Shown here: one piece after another, positions 35,700 to 46,873 of the stretch
Numbering within the stretch: position 1 is the stretch's first letter
Layout of the letters: each line of letters starts with the position of its first letter
Made by a program: the position numbers and the translations under genes
Assembly (NCBI GenBank): GCA_029215795.1
Contig: JARDYH010000007.1
Coordinates: forward strand, 69,494,763 to 69,558,762
Direction of reading: 5' to 3'
Length of the DNA: 64,000 bases
Origin: Anniella stebbinsi
Taxonomy: Eukaryota > Chordata > Lepidosauria > Squamata > Anniellidae
Notes under the pieces: generated by a model
What the model was told of the DNA's origin: nothing
The model's input: only the letters and a program-made list of their open reading frames with translations
Database searches by the model: none

Positions 35700-36455
35700 A
35701 CTACTACTACTACTAGTAATGTTTCAGATTTCACTTCTGCATCTGATGTTCTTTTGCATTTACTTTTCTTTAGAAACCATTCATATCTTAAGACTTCTTG
35801 TGTGGCATGTTTTCATTGGTTTAACAAGTTAAAAGGGGTATTCACTGTTTTCATGCTTATGTTATAAAATCTGTTTTCAACAGGCCTAGTAACTTCAAGA
35901 GTAACAGAGTTGGGGAAAATCCTCAATCTCTTTGCTATCAGAGGCACTGAGTAAGGGACCCCTGGAGATAATTTAGACTGACCCAAACCACAAAACACTA
36001 TTCCCCCTTCTGAAGAGATCTGGACCACAGACTACTAAAGACAAACAAAGTAGCAGGCCATAATAACAGTTCTCATGTGGCCATTTGCCTTATGAGGCAG
36101 GTGCTCTGCGGGCTACCAAATGGAGGGACTAACAGGCCATAAAGTTGCCTGGCTGGGTCTGCCAGAAATCCAGCCTCAACACTCCTGGAAGGTCCATGTT
36201 CTATAGCACCTGCTGTCAGATGAACCTGAGGGAATCCCACCCTCCACCCCTGGGTTTAATTTACTGGCTTCCCCTGGCTGGACCTTGCAGGAAACTATAG
36301 GGACAGACAGAGCAGGCATTCATAGCACACATAGAATGCTGAGACTGGCAAATCTAAAAGCAAGTGTGTTGCTTTTCAAGAACTAAGGAAATTCAATGGG
36401 TCTTACTTTTGAGTAAATATCTAGGGATGGATATGCAGCCTGTGCAAGAACTGAG
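35700..36455. other. Gene-free interval
   Basis: Starts with the CTA microsatellite; otherwise unique-looking sequence without coding exons that I can support. Confidence 0.5.
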
Positions 36456-37091
36456 TAGGGTGACCATATTTGGGAAACCAAAAAAGAGGACCCCTAGTGG
36501 GGGGGGGGCAGGAAAATGGCTTTCTGGGGCTACCTTAAAGTCCCCAATTGGAGCGGAGGAGGGGAAAGCATGTCATTGTCACCCCACCCCACTGCTCCAA
36601 TCAGGCCCTTTTCTATAATGCCTGGGAATGACACGTTTTTCCCTTATAAGGCCTTGATTGGAGCAGTGGGAGAGAATGACACACCTCCAGAAAGCATGTC
36701 ATCCCCCCTGCCATGCTAATGGTGGCCTTAAAAGGGAAAGTGTGTAATTCCAGGTCATTATAGACTATTGCATAAAATCCCCCCTGACACCGAGGATAGA
36801 ACAAAAACCAGGAGAAATCTGGGGAAATCCTGACAGTTTTTTATTATTATTTATTATTGCATTTATAGCCCACCTGTTTTCCGCCAAGAAACCCAAGGCG
36901 GCATACATAATCCTCCTCCTCTCCATTTTATCCTCACAACAGCAACCCTGTGAGATGGGTTGGGCTGAGAGTCTGCAACTGGCCCAAAGTCACCCAATGG
37001 GTTTCCATGGCTAAATGGGGAGTAGAACCCAGATCTCCCAGCTCCCAGTCCAACACTTTAGCCACTAGGCCACACCCTAGTGGTCACCCTA
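36456..37091 (+). mobile_element. hAT-like element (14180 type) split by a SINE
   Basis: Left end TAGGGTGACCATATTTGGGA. The interior runs to CTGACAGTTTTTTATTATT at 36838, where a SINE begins. The right end TGGTCACCCTA resumes at 37081. Confidence 0.65.
36838..37080 (-). repeat. Sauria-type SINE inside the hAT-like element
   Basis: A/T-rich tail first, then CCCAAGGCGGCATACATAAT, ending in the tRNA-like part TAGCCACTAGGCCACACC. Minus orientation. Confidence 0.75.
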
Positions 37092-38160
37092 GAATTGAGC
37101 CATGCCAAGTTGGAAGCAGATCGGTTTGTGCCTTGATTTTTAGGATTTTTTTAAAAAAGTTTGACTTCAATTTTTTTCCTAAAATTCAAGGCATGAACCA
37201 ATCTGCTTTCAACTTGGCATGGCTAAAGCCTTACTTAAGAGGTACCATGGTGCCAAGTTTCATCTCTTCATCTTTCCTTCCTTTCTTTTTTTTTTAATGT
37301 ACTGCTGAAGTCCCTAGACCCCAAAGAGGAGTATTGGGTTTGAAGTTTTAAAAATTCCTAAAACTCAAGGCATACAAATCTGCTTCCAACTTGGCATGGC
37401 TCAATCCCTACTTAAGAGCTACCATGCTGTCAAGTTTCATCCCTTTATCTTTAAAAATGATGGAATTGTAAGCATTTTAGTTAATTTAAAAAAATTAATT
37501 GAAGTTTTAAACATTTCTAAAAATCAAGGGATGAACGGATCTGCTTACAACTTGGCATGGCTAAATCCCTACTTCAGAGCTACCATGGTGCCAAGTTTCA
37601 TCTCTTTATTTTTCATTTCATTTTTTAAACTTGTACTGCTCAAGGTCCTGGACCACAAAGAGATTTCTGTTTGAACTTTAAAAAATTCCTTAAAATCAAG
37701 GCATGAATGGATCTGCTTCATACTTGGCATAGTTATATCCCTACTTAAGAGCTACCATGATGCCAGGTTTCATCTCTTTATCTTTAAAAATGAGGGAGAT
37801 GCAAGCATTTTGGTTGATTTATTAATGTTAAAGGTGAGTTCAATACATGTGAACCAAAGTGGTATGTCTAATGTGGAGAAATTTCAGAAACATAGCTTCA
37901 AGCGTGTATTGGCAAGGTATTTTTAAAACAAGGAGGAAAGAAATGCCTATAACTTTTTTATTTCAAAAGTTAGAAGTCTGAAAGTTGCTCACTTTGTAGA
38001 TGGGTTAGGGGTAGTTGTCTGTCAGAAATTTCAGAATGATAGGTCCAGGCATTTGGTGGCTACGATTTTTTTAGATTAAAAGTTACAACAACACGGAGTT
38101 TTGACAGATAAAAGAGGGAGGGGGAGGCGGGGGAGGGGGGTGCAATTGACAGCCCAAGCC
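37092..38160. repeat. ~170-bp tandem repeats, then the 11.5-kb-type repeats
   Basis: CTTGGCATGGCT recurs at about 37213, 37389 and 37552, with CTTGGCATAGTT near 37723 (spacings ~176, 163, 171), each with a GCCAAGTTTCATCTC-type partner. From 37850 it matches the GAAATTTCAGAA repeats of 11580-12100. Probably the decayed inside of a transposon. Confidence 0.6.
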
Positions 38161-38684
38161 TCTGTGGAAAAACTTTTGTTTAATGAATATATTCTTTTGT
38201 TTGCTCGTTTTTACTTTATGTGAGGAGAAAGGCTGGCGCTGGCTCTGTTGTTCGGAGCACAGGTCTACACTATTTCTCTCCCCGGCTTTTGCAGATCGTG
38301 CGCTATAGCTGTTATTATTCTGATGGATTTGTGGGGCTTGAGCGTGCAGGGCTCTGCAAGGGGAATAGACTCGCTTAGCCTCTGGTCTCACGAGTCTGCT
38401 ATGCAAGATTAAAAACAGCAGCTCACTGGTGCCAATAAACCATCAATCCTTCAGTGAATCCCGCTCCACAAACAGTAGAGCAAAAAATAAGCGCGACGGT
38501 TGAGACAGGACTCTTGGACTCACAGTTACACCTGTCCCATAAGTGATTTGATCGCCTCCTCCTTTTACCAAGCTTGAACTAAAAAAGGACAATCTTTAAC
38601 GACATCTTTTCTTTCTGGGTTTTATCAAACGTTAGCAGAGACTGCATTTGAGGGGGAAATAGCAGCCAGCAGCTTTCCTATGAC
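38161..38684. other. Gene-free interval
   Basis: No recognisable element or coding exon. Confidence 0.45.
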
Positions 38685-38828
38685 AAATATAACTGAGAGA
38701 CCTGTGGCCCGATTGGAATCCACCAGAAGAGCCTTTAGTGTAGTGGCCCCTTCTCTGTGGAACTCCCTGCCCCTGGAGGTCAGGCAGGTCCCAACACTAG
38801 GCCGCTTCCGACACCTCCTGAAAACAGC

Positions 38829-38872
<44 letters not shown>

Positions 38873-38880
38873 ATACCCTA
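38685..38880 (+). mobile_element. L2-type LINE fragment with (CA)n
   Basis: TGTAGTGGCCCCTTCTCTGTGG-like coding remnant (GGAACTCCCTGCCCCTGGAG), then (CA)n/(TA)n at 38831-38872. Confidence 0.6.
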
Positions 38881-39250
38881 AGAAAAGGAGGTTTTCTTGT
38901 AATAGACGGAGGCCAAACTGCACGAGCATTTGACTCAGCTACTGCAATGTCTGGCTCGCTCACATTGCGCATGACACGTTGCCCGGCCCATTGTCCTGAT
39001 GCAAGCGCTCCGTCTATATTCTGTTTTATCCCCAAATGACTTTGATGATGTTCCCACAATCTGGGCCAAAAGAAGACTCATACATTTATAAATAAATGCA
39101 TAAATTCAAAAGGACATAATGACCTTTCAAATTCCCATTTCTTCTCCCACGTTTACAACGATATGCACTGATGTGTGACACTTGTGTTATAAACACAGCA
39201 GATACTGAGGTGTATTTATTTACATGTGCTCACAGAGAATCAATTGTGCT

Positions 39251-39251
<1 letters not shown>

Positions 39252-39287
<36 letters not shown>
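39252..39287. repeat. (AAT)n microsatellite
   Basis: About 12 AAT units. Other AAT tracts are at 11213-11280, 54165-54203 and 55089-55140. Confidence 0.85.
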
Positions 39288-39290
<3 letters not shown>

Positions 39291-39426
39291 CTGGGATAGC
39301 GGTACTTAAAAAAAAAAAAAGAGGGCCCAGAGTAATTTCTTCCCGGATTGCATTTAAAAATGAAATCAAACTGAGAAATCCACCACTAGAGGGCACTGCA
39401 AACTGGCTAGTACGATACAGCATAGT

Positions 39427-39541
39427 TAGAGCCTATCTACACTACTGCTTTAAAATGGTTGATAAGAGTTTCAAACTGGTTAATATTAGCCAGTTTTAAA
39501 CTGTTAAAAACCGTTTTAAAGCAGCAATGTAGATAGGCTCT
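39427..39541. mobile_element. Short fully palindromic MITE, copy 1
   Basis: Arms GAGCCTATCTACACTACTGC ... inverse, about 115 bp. The sister copy at 53510-53625 has AACCGGTTT-type interior. Confidence 0.7.
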
Positions 39542-39659
39542 CAGTTTCCTTGCGTTCCTCTAGCCCAGACAGGGGAAGACTTTAGGCCTGCGTGACTGGT
39601 GGGACGGGAAAGAGGTGTGCAAGATCATGCACGATGTGGAGAATGTGGCTAGGGAGACA

Positions 39660-40082
39660 TTTTTCTCCCTCTCTCAAAACACTAGAACCCAGTGGGGTCA
39701 TCGCGTGAAGCTGATGGGTGGGAGATTCAGGACAGAGAGAAGGAAGGACTTCTTCACACAGCCCATAGTTAAATGATGGAATTCGTTACCACAAGTTGTA
39801 GCGATGGCCACCCATTGGGATGGCTTGGAAAGAGGGTTGGATAAATTCTTGGAAGAGAAGGCTGTCAATGGCTACTAGTCCTGGTGGCTATATCCTGTCT
39901 CCACTATCAGAGGCAGTAGCCCTTTACACCAGTTGCTGGGGAACATGGGTAGGAGGGTGCTGTTGCACCATGTCCTGCTTTGTGGTCCCTGGTCGACAGC
40001 TGGTTGGCCATTGTGTGAGCAGAGTGCTGGACTAGATGGACCCTCGGTCTGATCCCGCAGGGCTCTTCTGATGTTCTGATTC
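39660..40082 (+). mobile_element. CR1-type LINE 3' end
   Basis: Ends GGACTAGATGGACCCTCGGT...GGGCTCTTCTGATGTTCTG, the usual reptile CR1 end. It stops ~80 bp before the TOMM40 exon acceptor. A shorter relative lies at 42140-42290. Confidence 0.65.
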
Positions 40083-40164
40083 TTGAGAGTTGACTTCTAC
40101 TCTGTCGTCGCTTCGTATGAATTCAGCTCTTACGTTCCAGCTGTGTTTCTCCTCTCCCTCTCAG

Positions 40165-40304
40165 GCTCCGTCGACAGCAACTGGATCGTGGGGGCAGCGC
40201 TGGAAAAGAAGCTTCTGCCGCTGCCGCTCACGCTGGCCATGGGCGCCTTCCTCAACCACCGCAAGAACAAATTCCAGTGTGGCTTCGGCCTGACCATTGG
40301 CTAA
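40165..40304 (+). CDS. TOMM40: TOMM40 terminal coding exon (mitochondrial import pore Tom40, C-terminus)
   Basis: Encodes the last 46 residues of Tom40, from [16 protein letters not shown] through [18 protein letters not shown] to TAA, nearly identical to the mammalian C-terminus, which forms the final beta-strands of the outer-membrane import barrel. The acceptor CTCCTCTCCCTCTCAG is good, and phase 1 (GC completing a Gly codon) matches the human exon boundary. A processed copy would lack this splice site. I recognise no other TOMM40 exon upstream in the window. Either the preceding intron is very long or this is a detached fragment. TOMM40 next to APOE is the anchor that places the locus. 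Confidence 0.9.
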
Positions 40305-41660
40305 TCCGCGCCCCCTCCTCCTCCCCACCTGTTCAGTGCAGCTCACGCCCCCATGTCCCCCCCACCTGCCTCTGTGTTCGGCCCGCGGTGGCCTCCGTGG
40401 GGGGGGGACCCAAAGAGCGTCACGGTGGGGGGACGGCAAGATGTATTGAGCCATGAGAGCCTTTCCCCTCCCGCTCTCTTTCTCACCCTCTCACCCGCCC
40501 GCAAAAGAGCAGTTAGCTGGTGCTCAGGGAACTTGGAGGCAGGACTCTGTGTGGGGTTTCGGGCAAGAGGTGTCTTCCCGCCTCCTTTCAGGCGTCTGCC
40601 CCGAGATACGGTTCGCTTTCGCAAGAGCAAAAGTGCCCTTGGTGGAAGCCACTGCAATCACTGCTCGGCCTTGCCTGCTGCTGCCACTAGAGGGGGATGT
40701 TGCTTCTGGCCGGGGGGGGGGGGGGGGAAGCATGTGTATTCTAACGGGATCTCTGGCTGCTAATGCAATGCTGGAGGTGATGGGAGGGACACAAGGCCCC
40801 GGGCTGGGGGGGCTGAGCATGGGCCGATGGTTCCTGCACCCAGAACCGGAAGGGAGAGCTATGCCACTCTGCCCAGTTCTCCCACCTTCCCGCCCCCGGT
40901 TCCCCTATTTCTTTCTGTCCCAAGAGAAGCAGTCTTCCCTTCCCTTCGGCTTTCTTTGGCCCGGAGGGACAATTGCTCCTTTGACGGTTTTGTAAAAGTG
41001 TCCAAGTGGCCAGTCCCGGCCTTCAGGGCCTTAATTCCCAACACCAGGAATCATTTGATCCTTCCTGGTATGTGTTCCAGGGAGAGTTCTGGGCCCTAGA
41101 CCTGACCCTCCCTTTTCTCTGATCACCCTGTTCCTTTTTTTTTTTTTTTAAGTCCCAGTAATTTTGTCTTGCTGCTTTTCCTTCTGGGTTTCCCATTCCC
41201 ACCGCTTTTCTTTCCACACACGCACCTTGCTGCTGCCAGCGTCAGGTTTTGCAGGAAGTCTCTTTCTGCTTCTGTATCTGCTGGCTGCATTAGCACCGTT
41301 TCCCCCACCGCTTAACCTTCCGTCACCCTCCCCGCCCCTGAAAAAGACCCCATCCAATGCACGGAGACGCTCTATGGGACCAGAGGGAGAGAGAGAGGAA
41401 TACACACGCCTGCCTGCCTGCCACCGCCACCCCCTGCGGAGATAGTGGGGGAATCTCTGCATGCCCTCCTTCCCTCTCGCCGTCAGAGACTGAGTGTAAA
41501 TCATGTTTATAAGTTATGGGAACGAACGGATCTTTTACAGAAGAAAAACAAAATCCCCCCCCCCCAAAAAAGCCCTGCAAGGTGAGAGCCGCCTCCCACT
41601 GCAAAGTTGGGGATGTCCGGTTTCAATTAAAGAAGCGAAAACATCCGCCACCCTTCCTCC
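40305..41660 (+). other. Probable TOMM40 3'UTR and downstream flank
   Basis: GC-rich, G/C homopolymer-interrupted sequence with an AATTAAA-type signal at about 41624 (TTTCAATTAAAG). No other exon. The UTR end is inferred only from that signal. Confidence 0.4.
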
Positions 41661-43005
41661 AGTCTTCCTCTTGTCTTCTTTGTTCATCCTATCTCATAGG
41701 GCAGCAGGACAGAACCTCTTTCAGCGCCAGTTTTGAATCCTATTTCAGCGGTTCACGGGCTGTGTTCCAGTAGTGGACAGGGCCCCAAATCCCAGCGTAT
41801 TTTAGCTGAAAGTTCTTACTGCCAGTAACTAAAGCTTTCATGAAAACCATTTCAACCTTTTCGAAAGGGAGAAAGAGAATCCACAACTTCCAGAACACTC
41901 AAACGCTCAGCGGTTCGGGGAACGGGTGGATCCAGAGGAAGGGACTGGGGCCTCCCGGGTCCCCAATCCAGGAAGGCTGGGTTGGGTGCCCTGGTGGGCC
42001 AGAATCCCCCCCCCCCCGACCTGAGGTTCTGCATCCTTGTCATAGAAGTTGGGGCTCTGTGGCCCAGGCTTTTCTATTGACCCTTGGATGTGGTCTCAGA
42101 AGTACGGGATGCAAATGGCCCTGCTTTCAAATAAAAGCTCCTGGAGGAGAAGGCTAGCCATAGCTACGAGTCCTGATGGCTACGTGCAGCCTCCAGTATC
42201 AGAGGCAGTAAGGCTGCATACACTAGCTGTTGGGGAACATGGGTGGGAGGGTGCTGTTGCATCATGTCCTCCTTGTGGGTCCCTGTTTGTTTATGTATTT
42301 ATTTACAATATTTATATATCGCTCAATTATCTAACTCAGATCCCAGAGCAGTGAATATATTTTGTTTCCCTGCATTGCTGAGGCACACTGTGGCTGTACT
42401 GTGGAAATCAGAAGGGGTGGTGGTGGAGCGTGGCGGAGAAATCTCTAACAAGCATAGGTGTGCGTAGCTCATTTCATTAGGGTGTGCACCTTAAAAGCCC
42501 TGATTGGAGTGGAGGAGGGGAAAGCGCGCTTTCCAGGGCCTCCGGAAAGTGCGTAGTTCCCCCAGGGATGCTAATGGCGGCTTTCTGGTGGCTTTCCCGT
42601 GCTTTTAATTCAAGCGGGGGGAGGGCAGGGAAGCAGAGGTGCCCTGGGAAATCAGGGTGTGCCTGGGCACACCCAGCACACCCTGTGCGCACTGCTGTGC
42701 TAACAAGAATTATGGAACTACGCAGAATATTTGCTTCTGTCCTATGCAAAATGAAGGACCGTTGAACAGCAACAGCAGAGTGGCACCCCAAACACGCCAC
42801 ACACCTCTGGCATCAACCAGGCCAATAAATGGTACCCAATATCTCTAGCTCTCTTCCTCTCTCTCTCTTCTTCAAAAGGACCTGACCCCCTCAGGGCTGC
42901 CTCAGACATCTCACAAATCAAGGAGTGAAAGACGTGGCTGAGACAATCACTTCACAGAGATAAAGCAAGGTCGGTAATTGCAGCCTTCTGTGAGGGCCAG
43001 AGATT
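41661..43005. other. Gene-free interval between TOMM40 exon and L2 LINE
   Basis: A CR1-like piece at 42140-42290 and a 'ggagtggaggaggggaaagc' block at 42505-42560 similar to the 14180-type element. Nothing coding recognised. Confidence 0.45.
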
Positions 43006-46000
43006 CATTTTATTTATTTATTTATTACATTTGTATACCGCCCCATAGCCGAAGCTCTCTGGGCGGTTTACATAGGATTAAAAACAATTAAAAACAATAT
43101 ACAAAAATGAAAACAGCAAAAACATATAACATACACACAGTCTGTACATTTAAAAACCACTACAACACTTCAAAAAGCTACAAAAACAAAACAAAACAAA
43201 ACAAACCCAGGCTCCTCAGATATTGCCAAATGCCTGAGAGAAGAGGAAAGTCTTGACCTGGCACCAAAAAGACAACAATGTTGGCGCCAGGCGGGCCTCG
43301 TCGGGGAGATCGTTCCACAATTGGGGGACCACCACAGAGAAGGCCCTCTCTCTTGTTGCCGACCTCCGAGCTTCCCTCGGAGGAGGCACTCAGAGGAAGG
43401 CCTTAGATGTTGAACGTAGTGTTTGGAAAGGCGTTCCATCAGGTATTGTGGTCCCAAGCCGTGTAAGGCTTTATAGGTTAAAACCAGCACCTTGAACCAG
43501 GCTCGGAAACATACAGGCAGCCAATGCAAGCTCGAACCTATTGGTTCCAGTTATCAATCTGGCCGCTGCATTTTGCACAACTTGCAGCTTCTGAACCACC
43601 TTCAAAGGCAGCCCCACGTAGAGTGCATTGCAGTAATGTAACTTGGAGGTTACCAGAGCATGGACAACTGAAGCCAGGTTATCCCTGTCCAGATGGGGAC
43701 GTAGCTGGGCCACCAACCAAAGTTGGTAGAAGGCACTCTGTACCACTGAGGCCACCTGTGCCTCAAGTGACAAAGATGGTTCTAGGAGAACCCCCAAGCT
43801 ATGAACCCGCTCCTTCAAGGGGAGTGCAACCCCATCCAGAACAGGTTGAACACCCTCCATCCGGTCAGCAGAACCACCCACTAACAGCGTCTCAGTCTTG
43901 TCTGGATTGAGTTTCAGTTTATTAGTCCTCATCCAGTTCATTGTCGCAGCCAGGCACTGGTTCAGCACATCCACAGCCTCACCTGATGAAGATGAAAAGA
44001 AGAAATAGAGCTGCGTGTCATCAGCGTACTTATGACAACGCACTCAAAAACTCCGGATGACTGCACTCAACGGTTTCATGTAGATGTTGAACAGCATGGG
44101 GGACAAAACTGACCCCTACAGAACCCCATACTGGAGAATCCACGGGGCTGAGCAATGTTCCCCAAGCACCACCTTCTGGAGCCGACCCCCCAAGTAGGAG
44201 CGGAACCACTGCAATGCAGTGCCTCCCACTCCCAACTCAGCCAGTTGGCCCAGAAGGATACCAAGGTCGATGGTATCGAAAGCTGCTGAGAGATCAAGGA
44301 GAATCAACAGAGTCACACTCCCCCTGTCTTTCTCCCAACATAGGTCATCATACAGGGCGACCAAGGCTGTTTCCGTACCAAAACCAGGCCTGAAACCCGA
44401 CTGAAATGGATCCAGATAATCGGTCTCATCCAAGAGTGCCTGGAGCTGGCTCACAACCACCCGCTCAAGGACCTTGCCCAGGAATGGAACATTTGCAACT
44501 GGCCTGTAGTTATTAAGATTTTCAGGGTCTAGGGAAGATTTCTTTAGGAGTGGTCTCACTGCCGCCTCTTTCAGGAGGCCTGGGACCACTCCCTCTTGCA
44601 AAGAGGCATTAATCACTTCCCTGGCCCAGCCAGTTGTTCCATCCCTGCTAGCTTTTATTAGCCAAGAGGGGCAAGGATCCAATATGGAAGTGGTTGCACG
44701 AACCTGTCCAAGCACCTTGTCAACGTCCTCGAGCTGCACCAACTGAAACTCATCCAAGAAAACAGGACAAGCCTGTGCTCTGGATACCTCACTAGATTCA
44801 CCTGCTATAACACTGGAGTCTAAGGCTGCCTCTACAAGAGGCATTTAAAGCTCTTTCAAGGCGCATTAAAAAATTTACCTCTACAAGAACGGAGCGCAAA
44901 TCGGGCGTAGAGGCGCGTTTTCTCTCCGATTATGCGCATTATCGAATGCACGTTAAATAGCGAGTTTTATTTTGCTCCGGCCGTTAAAGCACATTTTGAC
45001 TATGTGAACAAGCGATTCTCCGCATTAACTACTTGTAAAGTGCATTTGAAACAACCGGTAAGGTCACCTGTTGCATACAAGCATTTACGATAAAGCGCTT
45101 CAGCGATTATGCGCATAATCGGCTAACTAGGCATCAAACTAAGTCCTGACGGATGCCAGAGATTTTATTCTGGAAGTGCCCAGCAAATGTATTACAGCGG
45201 GCCTCAGACGGTTCTACCATGTCCTTGGGGCCAGCATGTAAAAGCCCCCGGACAACTCTGAAAAGCTCCGCTGGGCGGCAGGTTAATCATTGAATAGTGG
45301 CAGCAAAGTATTGTTTTTTTGCTGCCCTCACTGCCCCTGAATACAGCTTACCATAAGCACTTACCAGTGTTTGATTGCATCCATCAGGAGTTCGTCTCCA
45401 TCTGCCCTCAAGCTGTCTCCTGTTTTGTTTCATCACTCTCAGCTCCGGGGTATACCACGGAGCTGTATGAGCTCTACACAGGAGAGGGCGCTCAGGAGCC
45501 ATCATGTCAACTGCCCGGGTCATTTCTGCATTCCACAGATCAACCAGGGTTTCAACAGGAGAGCCAGCCCTATCAGCCGGAAAACTCCCCAGAGCCCTCT
45601 GGAAACCATCTGGATCCATTAGCCTCCGGGGGCGGACCATCTTAATGGGTCCCCCACCCTTGCAGAGGGGAAAAGCTGCTGTAAGTCTAAACCTCAGCAG
45701 GTGGTGGTCTGACCATGACAGAGGGGTTGATGTAAAGTCCCCCACTTTCAGATCCCCATCTCCATGTCCAGTTGAAAAAAAACAGGTCTAGAGTGTGCCC
45801 TGCTACATGCGTCGGACCGATGGCATGTTGGGACAGTCCCATGGTTGTCATGGAGACCATGAAATCCTGAGCTGCCCCAGATAAAGTGCCCTCGGCATGA
45901 ATGTTGACATCCCCCAGAACCAAGAGTCTGGGGGACCTCAACAGTACACCAGAGACCACCTCTGTCAGCTCAGCTAGGGAGTCTGTTGAGCAGCAGGGTG

Positions 46001-46600
46001 GGCGGTACACCAACAGAATCCCTAATCTGTCCCGTTGGCCCAACACAAGGTGCAAACACCCCAGACCAGTAGTCACATGGACAGGGAGCCTGCAGAGGGG
46101 GATGGAATTCCTATAGACCACAGCAACCCCCACCCCCGGCCCTCAAGTCTACCCTGATGCTGAACCAAGTACCCCGGTGGGCATAACTGGGAGAGACTAA
46201 CTCCTCCCTGCTCTCCCACCCAGGTCTCGGTTATACATGCCAGATCGGCTACCTCATCCACAATTAAGTCGTGGATGAGGGAGATCTTATTATACACCGA
46301 TCTGGCATTTATAAGCAGCACCCGGAGGCCTGAGGGCTGGCTGATAGGGCAACCAACTAGCCTGTGGATGTGAGGTGGACTGGAACAAGGCACAGCCATT
46401 AACTGTCTGGGCCTTGTTCCCCTAACCTGGCAAGTCCTCCTCACAACGCCATATCTCCCTCTACCCATCACTGATTGTGCTCCCCTCATATCCCCCCACC
46501 TGGCCCTGTAACCTCCCTCCCAGGCACATAGCTCAAGCCTGGGGAAAGGGGGGGAAAACTTCTTATTCGATTGAGCAAACTCAATCCCCATCACTGCCTC
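43006..46600 (-). mobile_element. Long, dead L2-type LINE
   Basis: Minus strand. From the 5' side: endonuclease start (LLINARSVYNKISLIHDLIV, ~46345), GDVNIHAEGTLSG, WSDHHLLRFRL (~45710). Then the reverse transcriptase with NNYRPVANVPFLGKVLERVV, FQSGFRPGFGTETALVAL, LLDLSAAFDTID and the catalytic YADDTQLY (~44020). Then the C-terminal domain and 3'UTR ending at a TTTA/AAAT repeat (43006-43030). Broken by frameshifts (near 46130 and 45750) and by a MITE at 44824-45131. The 5' end is uncertain. Confidence 0.85.
44824..45131. mobile_element. CpG-rich MITE 'CCTCTACAAG', copy 3, inside the LINE
   Basis: GGCTGCCTCTACAAGAGGCA start and GCGCATTA-rich body as in the copy at 3757. The right end is decayed. 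It interrupts the LINE between endonuclease and reverse transcriptase. Confidence 0.65.
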
Positions 46601-46811
46601 CTCCTTTCTGTTGCAATGGTTTTGGAGGCTGTAGCAATAACTGTTGGGGGTGGAAAAGAAAGCCCACCACCCACATGTCCAACCCCCTGGAGGGGGGCAG
46701 TGGCCTCTGTTAATGAATGACAGGAACCAGGGGAGGAAAAGATCATTTATCCCCCCTCGGGGCTCCCACTCCTCAAAGACGGACCCGGCCTCCATCCTAG
46801 CAAGTTCTCAG

Positions 46812-46873
46812 GACCCTGCACTGAGCCACCATGAGGTTCCTTGTAGTCACACTGGCTTTGGCCATCTTTACAG
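46812..46873 (+). CDS. Gene B exon 2 (signal peptide)
   Basis: CAG acceptor ending at 46811, 19-nt 5'UTR (same length as gene A), ATG at 46831 in GAGCCACCATGA, donor GTGAGT at 46874. Confidence 0.8.

Noticed and set aside
35049..35867. Open frame of 272 codons, Ala/Gly/Pro-rich
   Set aside because: Inside the GC-rich hAT-like element at 34772-35699. Composition-driven and overlapping open frames on the other strand.
43006..46600. An active reverse transcriptase gene
   Set aside because: The L2 frame is broken by frameshifts and a MITE insertion. It is a fossil.
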